From Liquidambar formosana (lineage: Eukaryota; Streptophyta; Magnoliopsida; Saxifragales; Altingiaceae): 64,000 nt of DNA. Shown here piece after piece: positions 13,501 through 24,117 of this stretch. Below the pieces are notes generated by a model. That model was not told the DNA's origin and ran no database searches. It saw only the letters and a program-made list of their open reading frames with translations. The stretch is taken from contig CM077824.1 in NCBI GenBank assembly GCA_039720395.1, positions 23,575,278 through 23,639,277 on the forward strand. Direction: 5' to 3'. How positions within the stretch are numbered: position 1 is the stretch's first letter; each line of letters starts with the position of its first letter. Made by a program: the position numbers and the translations under genes.

Positions 13501-14208
13501 CATGTATCTTCTCATACCCTAGATCAAATGCCTTGAGTAACTTTTTTGTTGAATATAAAGAATCAGGAAGTGCATTATTTTGAGGAAGCATGTCACGAAT
13601 GATTTCAAGAAGTTCGTTAAAACTCTTGTCAGATAGACCATTTATAGCTTTGTGCTTGTATAACACTACAGTTGCTGACAACTTTGTGTACTTTGTACAA
13701 CCTGGGTACAAAGGAGTTTCAGCATCTTCCAACACATGTGTGAACTCTGACTCGCTTCCCTCATGTGTGCTCTTTAAGGCATCCTCATCTTGCATCCAAA
13801 TATCTTTGTACATCCTATATGTATCTTGCATTTCAACATCTTCAATATCTTCAACATCTTCATGTGGTAAGGATGCACTTGGACATTCCCCATGAAGAAC
13901 CCACGTAGTGTATGTAGAATGAAACCCATGTATGACCAAGTGCTCGAACACTATGTCATAATGGTGGCGACGTAGGTTCTTACATCGCTCACAAGGGCAT
14001 ACAATCTTTTTTAGATTCCCTGCATTCTCTTGAGCCATATCGGCAAACTTTCGTGCTCCAGCTTTATACTCTATCGACGTTCTACAAATTAAAACTCAAC
14101 ATTTCACTAAACTGATCAAATTAGTATATAATATATATATACTTTTTAAAGTACATCTAAAAATAAAAATAAATAAAACCTTGGAAGATGCACCCATTCT
14201 TTATCCAT
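10519..14208 (-). CDS. CACTA transposase (tnp2/TNPD type), 5 exons, 1093 residues
   Basis: Exons, minus strand: 14208-14180, 14081-12479, 12378-11747, 11624-11340, 11251-10519. The GT-AG introns join without stop into 3282 nt. The start gives MDKEWVHLPR, the usual opening of plant tnp2 proteins, followed by the transposase-associated domain with VCPCERCKN. The tnp2 core contains ADGFNPF (D316), WTINDFPAYGNLAGC (D409) and VMHIEKN (E558), a plausible DDE triad, plus the LACPVC zinc-ligand motif. The DUF4218-like part follows in exons 3-4 and a DUF4216-like part in exon 5 (KCDWANIG, FILASQAKQVFYS). It should cut and join the element ends in the nucleus. Length is in the normal range. Confidence 0.9.
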
Positions 14209-14905
14209 TGTGACTAGTCACTAGTGGCCCACTAGCTAGCTACTTCCTACGTCAACCCAGCATCCACACAAACCAATCATTAGTGAATAACCATGCTTGA
14301 GAAATTTGAACAAATATATATTACTTGATAAAAAAATATATATATATATTGCTGCCATAATTAATATCAAAATTAATTCTATGTATGCTTCAAATCTGTC
14401 ATTGAGATGCATTCATTTATTTCTCTATTTTTTTTTAAAGGGGCTACGTATGAGTTAGAAATGTCTAATTGTTTGAGGGACGTACAAAAAAAAGAACTTA
14501 TTCACAACCGAATCAATCCCAAGTCAAATAAACTAGCAATATATTTAAACAAATCACCAATTGAACTGATAGGGGAAACTGACCAGCTTAACAGGAAATA
14601 CAAAATTTCACATAATTTGAAAACTCAAAATGTAATTTATTCTAGATGCATACCAACTTGTTACAAAAAAATATATATTTTCACTAAATTTTCACAATAT
14701 GAGGAAAATTGATTAGAGAGACAATAAAAAAAAGACTTTGACCAATATAAAGTTGAAAACTCTTAGAAAGATTTCCACAATAGCACAACCGACATATTGA
14801 TCAGCTCAAAATAGACATAAACCATAAAGTCAAACAAAATAGATATGCCAGGCCAATATAAAGCTCAACAACTTCACTAGTATTGCTTCAGTTTATCTTG
14901 CTTCT

Positions 14906-14985
<80 letters not shown>

Positions 14986-16500
14986 TCAAGTTAGACCATA
15001 TCACCCATAACCTAAAACATGAAGTGGATGTCATTGTCTCTCTTTCTCCTTTTTTTTTTCCTTTTTTTCTGAAAAATAAACATTCCTATTTGTTTAAATA
15101 TGAGGGACAATTAAGTATTTAAAATATAAAATGTAATTGTCAATCAAAAGTTTTAATGAGATACAGAGTTTTATAATTAAGTAGCATAGATAGGTAGATT
15201 AATTTACAAAAGTAATCCCTCAATTGCATGAATAAAATCTTCATAACTATCCTTCTGGGATAGTTAATTACCCTCCCAACCCTTTTAAATTACCTCAAGG
15301 CCCATGGTAAGACAATTATATAAACCTCAAAGAGTAAGGGAAAGATAGCATAGAAATCTTCATAATTTAATGATTTTTGAAAGATAATGTAGTCATTGTG
15401 CATATTAGGAGATTAATTTAAGTCTAATGACTTATGATAGTGCTCGTTTGAAGAAAAAAAAAAAAAAAAACAGTCGGATCACAATAGGTCTCAAGTCTCA
15501 ACCCTGCCCAAAGCCTTGTAACCCTAAACCACCCACAATGATAGAATACACCAACCAATTCATAAAAATATAACCCTAATAAAATATACAAAGACTTCAA
15601 CTCTGGCTAGACCACTCATGCACATAAAAGGGGGGTTAGTTGTGTCAAATTGGAGATCCTTGTCCTTAGCACCCAAAAAAAAAAAAAAAAAATACAAAAC
15701 AAAACAAATTATTGGAGATCCCATCTCAAGTCACCCAGTTGCAACAACATGCTGTCATAGTGTCACGCACATGCAAGGGCTACCTACTGAGAGTGGGGCT
15801 ACTAGAAAACAAATCTTTTTTTTTTTTTGGGCTGGCCCTGTTGGTGTTATATCTTGATTTGGCTTGACTAATTCTCATAAATGCGACGTATAATTACCAT
15901 CCATTCTACATCATTTGAAACTCGAGATAATAACCCCAAAAGAGAGTAAGAAGTTGAACCCAACATCTTCCACTTCTTGAAACAAAAGTCTAAGAGAAAC
16001 TAATAGCATAGCGCATAAATAACATTTTTTAGACCTAATTGAGGCTAGCTTCCAATGGCATTGGCATTGCAAGTCTTATTAATCGGCATTATAAAAAGTA
16101 GTACATGGTTTATCTAGTTGGAGAAAAATATTGAACAGCACTAGATATAGGATAAGTTTAAATAATGCTTTAATTAGGTCTGGGTGCCAATGATGAATGT
16201 GAACAAGAAGTCAAGACATAATATACTGCATTTCAAACAGTTAGAATTATTTAGGCACACACAGAGTTTCTTCATGATGATAATCATTGCTCAAACACAA
16301 ATTGGTTTTGCAATTAATTCTGGGACAATAATAAAACCCCAGAATTAATATTCATAGGTTTTCTTGTTTGGGTGTGGGATTAGGTCTCTTTTTTCTTCTT
16401 TTTTTTCTTTTTTTTTGGGGGGGGGTGTTGGGGGTAAAGTTCTCTACATCAAATCTGAAATTGCTCAAGAGACTGAACCCAAATTTTTAGTTGGCAGAAA
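14209..16500. other. CACTA 5' noncoding region, upstream of the transposase
   Basis: AT-rich, with no recognisable gene. It lies upstream of the minus-strand transposase start and should contain part of its promoter. It includes the compound microsatellite at 14906-14981 and A-runs. No coding frame here resembles a known protein. Confidence 0.5.
14906..14981. repeat. Compound microsatellite (CA)n(TA)n(GA)n
   Basis: An uninterrupted run of CA, then TA, then GA dinucleotides inside the CACTA noncoding region, likely highly length-variable. Confidence 0.95.
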
Positions 16501-17129
16501 TGTCTGAACTTACCCTCCACCACGGCCCAAGTGCCTTCCAAATCTGTTGAAAGCAAGTCCAAGTAATAGGAGCAAGTCTACAGGATCATCTATTCCCGTA
16601 ATAGCTAACCCCTTTGCAGCAATTGACAAACAAACACCACCTGTAGTCTTATCCAACCAAGCTTTCTGCACAAGCCCAGAAAAATTTCTCAAAACCCATC
16701 AACAAACAAAGCTCAAACAACAAAACTAACACCACAAGATTAACGAATTCCCCAAATCTGTGTCTGGGTTCCGAGAAAAGAGGAGAAGTAAATGAAGTTT
16801 CATTGTTACGTCTAAATAATGAAAAATTCAAAACAACTAAGTCGAAATTGTTTTATGGGGTTTAACTTTCTCGAGTCCCAAACAAAGTTACTTTAAAAAT
16901 TCAAAATATTAAGCTCAAATAACAAAAGCCCTGATTGGCTTCCAAGAAAACACAAGAAATTAAAAAAAAAAATGGAAATACCTTGGTGCTGCCATCAAAG
17001 GAATTGGGTCGACACAGCCACGCGTAAATCTGCTTATTGACAAAATTTTCTGGGAACCCACTAAACAGTTTGTCAATAAGGAACTGATAATCGGACAGAA
17101 GTGATTCCCATACGAAATCAGCAAAGGAA

Positions 17130-17660
17130 GCGCCACGAAAAGCCCGCTTAAGCCTGGCCCTTGATCCCAAAAGAAACGAGCCCAAGCTTGAAAAAAATCT
17201 GATCTGGGTTTTGCAGAGTAATGAGACGCCGACGGCAGGAGATGGTGAAGGGGATCGACACTCAACAGCGATTGAGGGAGTGTGCGAGATAAAGGGGTGT
17301 TGGGGGATTGAGGGAGTGTGTGCGAGACTGATTGCTTTAGATGGAGTGTGTGCGAGACTGATTGCGAGATGGGACTGAAGCTTCGATTCCCATACGAAAT
17401 CGGCAGAGGAAGCGCACGAAACACCCGATTAAGCCTGGCCCTTGATCCCAAGAGAAACGAGCCCTAGCTTGAAAAAATTCTGATCTGGGTTTGCAGAGTA
17501 ATGAGACACCGATGGCAGGAGATGGTGAGGGGGATTGATGCTCGACAGGGATTGAGGGAGTGTGCGAGATGAAGGGGTTTTGAGGGATTGAGGGAGTGTG
17601 CTGTGTGCTGTGTGCGTTAGATGGATCGTGTGTGAGAGTGACTGTGAGATGGAACACAGG
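17130..17660. repeat. Tandem duplication of about 285 bp near the CACTA right end
   Basis: The blocks around 17130-17340 and 17380-17640 repeat the same order: CCATACGAAATC, AAGCCTGGCCCTTGATCCCA, AGAAACGAGCCC, TCTGATCTGGGTT, GGCAGGAGATGGTGA, GATTGAGGGAGTGTG. It lies in the region upstream of the transposase, possibly promoter sequence, and has no convincing coding content. Confidence 0.75.
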
Positions 17661-17765
17661 AAGAGTAAAGCAACAAAAAAATAAAAAATAAAAGGGGAAC
17701 TTGCAAAATTTAGTCAAGCGAGGCAAACTACCCGCTAAAAATTTCGTGGGACTTTTGGTGTTTTA

Positions 17766-18104
17766 TTAACGACGTGCACAATAGGCCGTTAATGAGCAAT
17801 TCTCGGGAAGTCAATTACGACGTGTAGAACGCGTCGTAAATAATAAGTGGAATCCTCGACTTAACATCTACGACGTGTAGAACATGTCGTGAAAAGGCAA
17901 ATCTCGGTACAGTATTTACGACGCACAAAACAAGTCGTAATAGATCTCATTAACGACGCGCTTCTCCTGTACGTCGTGAATATTGTCTACATGGGGCCTT
18001 TTAACGACGTGCTAAGTAAGTATGTCGTAAAAGACCCATATTAACGACTTGCAATCATGCACGTCGTTAATTTCAAGTCGTGGAAAGCCTATTTTGTTGT
18101 AGTG
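17766..18104. repeat. Right terminal and subterminal repeat array of the first CACTA
   Basis: Repeated ACGACGTG/CGTCGT motifs in both orientations run to the terminal inverted repeat ending GTTGTAGTG at 18104, mirroring the array at the left end. They are expected binding sites for the TNPA-like protein. Confidence 0.8.
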
Positions 18105-18772
18105 ATGCAATAATAGCTATTCAATGAGAAACCCCTAAAAAGACACTAGAAACCCTAAAATCACAACCACATATAAAATCACATGGAATGACATTATATC
18201 ATGCAAAACCAGCCATAAACAATATCCTAATCATGCATTCTAAGCATTAGAAGCATCAACACATGATAAAAACATAAGCTTGAACATGAAATAATGCTAT
18301 CCTATGCAGAAAACCCTAATTTGAATGAAAGAGAGATTGAGGTATACCTGTATGTAGAACCTTACTGCTGTAGAGTTTGCTTCTCCTCTTGTGTACTGCT
18401 GGAAACACTCTCCTTCAAGCCTTCAAGCAAAGCTCCAGCCCTCCTTCAAGCTCTCTCTCTCACTCTATCACTCAAAATTTAGGTTAAACTACCCTAAGGG
18501 TGGCTGTCATAGCCTCCAAGTCTCACACATGCCTCTCACTTTAGAAAATTGCCTCCCCTATTGCTGATAAGGGGGTATTTATAGGGTTTGAGGGAAAACC
18601 CTCAATGGTTGGGATTAAAACCCTATGTATTGATCCAAGGGCTCTTAGAGGTTCCCTTGGGGCTCATGTAGGTAAAATAGGGCTGAAAATAGGGTTAAAT
18701 GGTGGCTGGAGGCGAGCAAATCCGAGGAAATAGGGAGGGAGCCGCGTCAAGACTCAAAAATGGAAAGTGGCT

Positions 18773-18851
18773 CGGGTGACCACCTGGGGCTGGGTGGCTA
18801 GCCACCTGGGCCCAGGCGGCTAGCCGCCCAGGCCTGGGTGGTCACCCGAGG
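18773..18851. repeat. GC-rich nested palindrome in the solo LTR
   Basis: Outer arms CGGGTGACCACC and GGTGGTCACCCG are perfectly complementary. Between them are two self-complementary blocks, GGTGGCTAGCCACC and GGCGGCTAGCCGCC. It sits at the same place as the palindrome at 373-453 in the related LTR, with different bases but the same folding design. Confidence 0.75.
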
Positions 18852-19558
18852 CCATGTCATCTTCAGCCCAATTTTTGACCCTTTTGACTTCCAAATGTGT
18901 TTCAGGACTCAAATCAACTCCGATTTTGATGAAACGAAAGCCAAAACGACCGTGTTTCGAAGGGGAATGTAATTTGAGTCACTTGAGGGCAAGAAACCCT
19001 AGCCATGGCTGCATGGTTGGGTCCTACAAAGGTGGTTAACCGCTATGCCTCACCATAGTTTAGCTTAGGTATGCACATAGGGTCGCACCAAATGCTTTCC
19101 AATTCGAAATTCAACCTCCCTAAACACATTTGGGGATGAAATTAAGACTAATCAAGGTCAAATGAGTAATCATAGAGTGAAAATCATGAGCCAATTCGAG
19201 CTAACCCGAAATAGGTCTCTTAACCAACCTGAGCCATGTTGAGCCATTCTAATCTCGAACCTTCAATTCATCAAATTGAACCCATAAATACCTCAAATGC
19301 ATCCATATGAGCTCCAATTGGCAACTTGGAGATCATTTCAAGGTTCAATGGAAAGTTTGTGACCAAAAAGACGATTATACCCCTCAAGTCACAAAAGTTC
19401 TTATTAACCCTCAAGATCAACTCCAAATCGAACCAAAATTCATACACACCATCCTTAGGACCCTAGAAACTCAATGCAAAAGACTAGACTCAAAAAGGAA
19501 ACAAAATGACACATGAAATGACAAACCCTAGCTAAGGTGGCAAAAATAGGGTGTGACA

Positions 19559-19958
19559 ATTGGTGATTGCATTGGCAGTGCAGAACTCGTGGCCTATTTT
19601 CCAGCTGGATGTTAAATCGGCATTCTTGTATGGAAACTTGGAGGAACAAGTATTTGTAGAACAACCCCTTGGTTACATTAAGATCGGAAATAAACATAAA
19701 GTGAATAGATTAAAGAAAGCTCTTTATGGATTAAAACAAGCTCCATGAGCTTGGTATAGTCGCATTGAGGCTTATTTTTTGAAAGAAGACTTTCACAAAT
19801 GTCCATATGAGCACACACTTTTTGTTAAAATTGGAGATAAGGGAAACTGCTCATTGTTTGCTTATATATAAATAATCTTATATTTATTGGAAATGATGGT
19901 GTCATATTTAAAGAATTTAAGAAATCTATAATGGTTAAATTTGAAATGTCTGACCTTG
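19559..19958 (+). pseudogene. Copia reverse transcriptase fragment (middle)
   Basis: Continues the Copia frame after the solo LTR: VIALAVQNSWPIFQLDVKSA, FLYGNLEEQVFVEQPLGY and KKALYGLKQAP, all standard Copia RT motifs. There is a stop after LKQAP. At the catalytic YVDD site the sequence has a stop or frameshift and then reads N-N-L-I-F-I-G, so the metal-binding aspartates are gone. It ends at the TTG target site of the second CACTA. Confidence 0.85.
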
Positions 19959-19974
19959 CACTACAAGAAAATGA

Positions 19975-20155
19975 GTCATCCACGGCGTCATATCTACGGC
20001 GTGCACATGTGGCAAGCCATAAATGAGGTATATTAATGGCATGCTATATATGTACGCCATTAATAAAGTAAATGTTACACATTTAACGGCATGCGGTATA
20101 AAAACGCCGTAAATAAGGTTTTCCATGGCGTTTCTTGCACGTCGTGAATAACTAG
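19975..20155. repeat. Left subterminal repeats of the second CACTA
   Basis: Motifs of the form ACGGCGTGC, GGCATGC and ACGCCGT recur in both orientations, ending with GCACGTCGTG near 20147. They are the counterpart of the array at 24118-24415. Confidence 0.75.
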
Positions 20156-20309
20156 GACCCACTTGCTCACCGCGAAAATTTTGGGCGGGTTTATTTCCCA
20201 TTTCTTCATTGATATATTTTTCCCTTTTCTTTTGGTTTTTTTAATGGAGGCTTTTGTATTAGGACTGAGCTTTTCTAGAAGACGTTCGAAACTAAGGTTT
20301 TTGGATCGA

Positions 20310-20590
20310 GAACTCTCCAATCTAAGATCCCCAAATCTGTTACCCTCCTTCCGCACACTGATACTTGGGCTTGACCCGCGACTGAGCCAAGGGATTTGGA
20401 GAAGCACCCACGGCTGATTCCCCAAATTGATACCCTCCTTCTCCATGCATCGACTGAGTGAACCACGGTTGAGCCAAGGGTTTCGGAGAAGCACCCATGG
20501 TTGAGATCTCTAAATCGATACCCTCCTTCTGCACGCATCGACTGAGCTTCACCCACGGCTGGTCCATCACCCGATTCCGCACATCGAACA
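20310..20590. repeat. Two to three tandem copies of an 85-100 bp unit in the second CACTA
   Basis: Repeated order CCCAAATCTG(T/A)TACCCTCC, GCA(C/T)...GACTGAG, GGTTGAGCCAAGGG, TTTGGAGAAGCACCCA(C/T)GG at about 20329, 20427 and 20508. No coding role is seen; probably a subterminal minisatellite. Confidence 0.65.
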
Positions 20591-20944
20591 GCCAGTTGTC
20601 TCTCTCAATAACACCTCTACTGATATGGAGTGAGGGTTTGAAAAGGATTGAGAAGTGAGGGTTGGAGAAGGATTGAGGGTTTTGAAGTGAAGATGGAGTG
20701 AGTGTGGTGGTGGTGAGAGTCGGCTGATATGGAGTGGGTGTTTTTTTATTTTTTTTTATTTATTGATATGTGGTGGTGGTGGTGAGCACTCTGTTATTCT
20801 CACTTTCACATAAAACGTCTCCATCTTCTCTTCTCTTTCCCTCTCTTCAGGTATTTCTCTTCGCCAATGTTTTATTCATTCAATTTTTCAATTTTCTGCA
20901 CAGATTCCCCTCCCCCACCTCCCTCTCTCTTTGTAATTCTTTCT

Positions 20945-22196
20945 TATCCAATTTTCATCCTGTTCAACCAACTGTACTTCTAGGTCTGTCTTTTCGGAGA
21001 TTATTTTTCATTATTCATGACCTTTTTATTTTTATTTTATATTTTATTTTTATTTTTTTTGTAATAATGTTTCTGCTTTGCCATCTAAACTGAGAATTGA
21101 CTTTTGAATATTCTCAATGTGATGCTTCAGTTGGTACAAAGGTGGGGGACATAGGGTTGTGGCAAGTCGGTTCTGGGAAGACATTTGTTTTAAGAAACTT
21201 CAAAGTTTGGGGTCTTGGTAAATGTTCAATGTCTCTGCAGGTGTGTCCCTTAAATACCTTTATTAAAAAATGGAACTGAATATTACTTGTGCCGTACTCT
21301 TAATACTTGTACTATTGGAATATTTGATGACTAAACTTATCCTAATGAAATACAGGCAGCACTAGTTAAGGATCCTTCTTTATCTGTTAACTGCGTAACT
21401 TGGAGCCCTGAAGGTTCATTATTTGGTAAGCCTGAACATATCAAAATGCATTGGTGGTGAATGTATTATAATTGACATGAATATTTTTACGAATATACTG
21501 TATTATTATGTAACTTGTCCTTTGAATCTTTTCCCTTAACAATAAATAGGAGTTGCATACTCGAAGCACATTGTACAAATATATTCTTATCATGGGGATA
21601 ATGATGTAAGGCAGCACATGGAGGTATAAATTGGTTTTTATCAACTAGCCTTTTTTTCCCACTATCTTGCTGTACTATTTGAGTAAGTAGTTTTTGCAAG
21701 TGACGCAGATTTTTCTTATATAGATTAATGCTCATGTTGGTGGAGTAAATGATCCTGCATTCTCTCACCCCAATAAGCAACTTGTTATAATAACTTGTGG
21801 TGACGACAAGACCATCAAGGTTGGTTTGTCATATTACATATTTGATTGTTTTAGTAGTGGAAAAGTTGTCATTCCTCTCTAATGTTTTGTAGTTTAGGTG
21901 TGGGATGCTGTTACTGGTGCCAAGCAATATACTTTTGAAGGTCACGAGGCTCTTGTTTATTCTGTCTACCCTCACTACAAAAAAAACATTCCGATAATTT
22001 CCATAAATTTTTACAATTATTTTGCCTTCCTGTGACTGTTTCTTTTGTGCTTGTCTCTGATGTTCTGCTTGTGCTTTTACGCTTCAGTTTATCTTTTCAA
22101 CAGCAGTGGATGGAAAGGTAAAAGCATGGTTGTATGATAATTTAGGATCTCGGGTTGATTTTGATGCTCCTGGTCGCTTGGTCATTTGCAAATCAC
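20945..22196 (+). pseudogene. Captured WD40 exons of a TOPLESS/TOPLESS-related corepressor gene
   Basis: Seven exon pieces keep the intron positions of a TPL/TPR gene: about 20945-20983, 21131-21240, 21356-21425, 21550-21623, 21724-21819, 21898-21993 and 22088-22196. Spliced, they read FHPVQPTVLLVGTKVGDIGLW, AALVKDPSLSVNCVTWSPEG, VAYSKHIVQIYSYHGDNDVR, HVGGVNDPAFSHPNKQL, CGDDKTIKVWDAVTGAKQYT and STAVDGKVKAWLYDNLGSRV, matching the first WD40 repeats of plant TOPLESS proteins. No internal stop is present up to the sixth exon, but its splice donor has become AT at 21994. The LisH, CTLH and CRA region and the rest of the propellers are missing, so this cannot make a working corepressor. Assignment to TPL rather than a specific TPR paralogue is not possible by eye. 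Confidence 0.9.
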
Positions 22197-22655
22197 AGAC
22201 CATGATTGTGAGGACTAGCACTTTTTGGTTGATCTAACTCAACAGGTCTTCAGACATAGATTTTTAGCTACATTGGGGCATGCGATCTACACAAACTTTT
22301 TGGAAAGATCTCATAAGTCAAAATTTTTCAGTTTTTCCCTTTCAAGTAAATGGGAAAAAGTGTTCCACATCTAATCAAGAGATTAGACACTTTCAATTAA
22401 GATTGTAACCCATGTATGTACTGACTTAGTTCAATTCACATAGCAATCAAAGTTTGCTAATGTAATAAAAGTTGATAATATTTAACATTTAGGGCCCACC
22501 CATATCGTGAGGCTTAATTCATATCCAAAAGGGACTGTTTGGAAGCATCATTTTTCTGTAAACTATTGAAAATAAATGAGTGACTTATGTAACTTGCACC
22601 TGAATATTGCAGTTTATCTCAAGCAATTTAGATACTGACAATATTTAAAAAATGA

Positions 22656-22709
22656 CAGAAAGTTGCAGCTACATCTGGAGATATGAGGAAAGCTCTCTGT
22701 GTTTGCAGG
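22656..22709 (+). pseudogene. Captured exon resembling CDC6 (AAA+ replication licensing factor)
   Basis: After a splice acceptor (ATGACAG) the frame reads KVAATSGDMRKALCVCR and ends at a GT donor (GCAG/GTCTG). This matches the sensor-2 region of CDC6-family proteins, where animals have KVSAVSGDVRKALDVCR. ORC1 is a more distant alternative. It is one exon only, so nonfunctional as CDC6, but it lies in the same orientation as the TOPLESS fragment and could be spliced to it in a chimeric transcript. Confidence 0.7.
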
Positions 22710-22956
22710 TCTGTTTTTTATTTCATTTGTTGCATTAGCTTGGTTATAGCCTATGTTGAATTGGTACATGTTTATCAAAATTTTAATACTACTATGTGAT
22801 AGTATTAAAATTGTAGAAGATATGAGGAAAGCTCTCTGTGTTTGCAGGTCTGTTTTTTATTTCATTTGTTGCATTAGCTTGGTTATAGCCTGTGTTGAAT
22901 TGGAACATGCTTATCAAAATTTTAATACTACTGTGTGATAGTATTAAAATTGTAGG
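22679..22956. repeat. Tandem duplication, 2 copies of about 139 bp, including half of the CDC6-like exon
   Basis: GATATGAGGAAAGCTCTCTG plus the following intron sequence to TATTAAAATTGTAG occurs at 22679 and again at 22818 with few changes. The duplication repeats the end of the CDC6-like exon and its splice donor. Within each unit TTTTAATACTACT and AGTATTAAAAT also form a short inverted pair. Confidence 0.85.
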
Positions 22957-23631
22957 AGTTTTCAATCATTAGCTTAGGGAGTTTTCATGGAGTTTTCAAA
23001 ATTGCAGCATTAGCTTGGTTAACCATTATGGAACAATGGTTACCCAAGCAATTGTAGGAGTTTTCATTTGTTGCATTAGGAGGGGTCTTATAATTAATAA
23101 TAGTGTAGAACAAAATCAAATTCACATAATATTTAGATTCAACTATGTTACATCTTATAAAGAAAGTAAATTTAGGTAAATGGGTGATGATTCAAAAGAG
23201 TGAGATTTCATAAAAACTGTAGGAGTTTTCAATCTTTTGCATGCCTGCATTATAACATGTTGGTCAATTGCAACCACCAAATTGGCACTCCTCATCATGG
23301 TGGACAAATAATTTTAAACTAAGAATCAACTAAAAACAATGTCCTTGATAACATGAATCTTAATGAAAACTATTCCCTTGCTTTGACCAGAGTAAAAGCT
23401 ACAGTATTAATATGTACCATTGGTATTTCATAAACAATTCCCTAGCTGACCTAAGAAGACTTACTTTTAAATATGCTTTTGTAGAGGTTATTTTTTTATG
23501 GTGATATCTCACACAAATGATCTCTCTATTGCAATGTTTATTATTTTATTGGAAATATAATTTTGAGCCACATTGTTAGGCGATTTTCTAATGTGTTCTG
23601 CTATTCATTTATTCATGTGAAATCCATGCAG

Positions 23632-23700
23632 GCCCTTTTGGTATGTCCCATCAGCAGGCTTTAGCACAAGTTATTGCTCAAGTTGCTTTATCCTAATCTT
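23632..23700 (+). pseudogene. Unidentified captured exon fragment, Gln/Ala-rich
   Basis: After a good acceptor (ATCCATGCAG) the frame reads PFGMSHQQALAQVIAQVALS and then a stop, continuing MQIQAGYQ beyond it. The composition is protein-like and looks like an exon from a Gln-rich nuclear protein. I do not recognise the family with confidence. Confidence 0.45.
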
Positions 23701-24117
23701 ATATGCAAATTCAAGCTGGATATCAACTTATTGGAAGTTCAAGAAAAGAGAAGTTGAAAGTTATAGATTTTTGCTTGTTTTAAAAACAAATTACTTAGAT
23801 GAGAAACTTTTTTTTTTTTTTTTTTTTTGGATGGGCTGTAGCTTTTTGTATATGAGAGATTGTTTTTTGGATGGCTGTAGCATTTTTGTCTATGAGGCAG
23901 TTTTTTGTATTGCTCTCATGAGGTTAATGAATATAATTTGTATTTTTGATTTCTAATTTTAAGTAGTAATCATGGATTATTGGATTACAAATTGGTGTAT
24001 AGTTATTGCTTTAGAATGTATGTGAGCCAAAAATTATTGAATAAATAGGTGTAATATCAAAAGGAAAAAGCTAGGAAATCCAAAAAAAAAAAGAAAAAAG
24101 AAAACAACAAGGGGCAC

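Larger units (their letters stand above)
4532..18104 (-). mobile_element. Putatively autonomous CACTA (En/Spm) DNA transposon, 13.6 kb
   Basis: The ends are CACTACAACAAAATAGGC at 4532 and its reverse complement ending at 18104. ATG at 4529-4531 and 18105-18107 is the 3-bp TSD typical of CACTA elements. Both ends carry arrays of an ACGACGTGC-type motif in both orientations. Two minus-strand genes lie inside: a tnp2-type transposase (14208-10519) and a TNPA-like gene (10181-6879). Both can be joined into open reading frames, so the element may be autonomous or only recently inactive. It sits inside the solo LTR and is younger than it. Confidence 0.93.
2725..19558 (+). mobile_element. Solo LTR (about 3.26 kb without its CACTA insert)
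   Basis: The insert begins TGTGGACCCC and ends GGTGTGACA, with canonical TG...CA ends, and is flanked by ATTGG at 2720-2724 and 19559-19563 (5-bp TSD). Excluding the nested CACTA it measures 1807 + 1451 bp. I find no primer-binding site, polypurine tract, gag or pol inside and no second LTR copy, so a solo LTR left by recombination between two LTRs fits best. A non-autonomous element is the alternative. The left arm carries a GAGTCGCCACC motif near 2794 and imperfect internal repeats. Confidence 0.8.

Noticed and set aside
13590..13895. Plus-strand open frame of 101 codons inside the transposase gene
   Set aside because: Antisense shadow of transposase exon 2; no family resemblance.
20770..21093. 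Hydrophobic open frame of 107 codons in the second CACTA
   Set aside because: It runs across a pyrimidine-rich stretch and part of a TOPLESS exon in the wrong frame; it looks like chance.
21970..21985. CACTACAAAAAAAAC resembling a CACTA terminus inside the second CACTA
   Set aside because: It is the coding sequence for the PHYK part of the captured TOPLESS exon; no inverted partner or TSD belongs to it.
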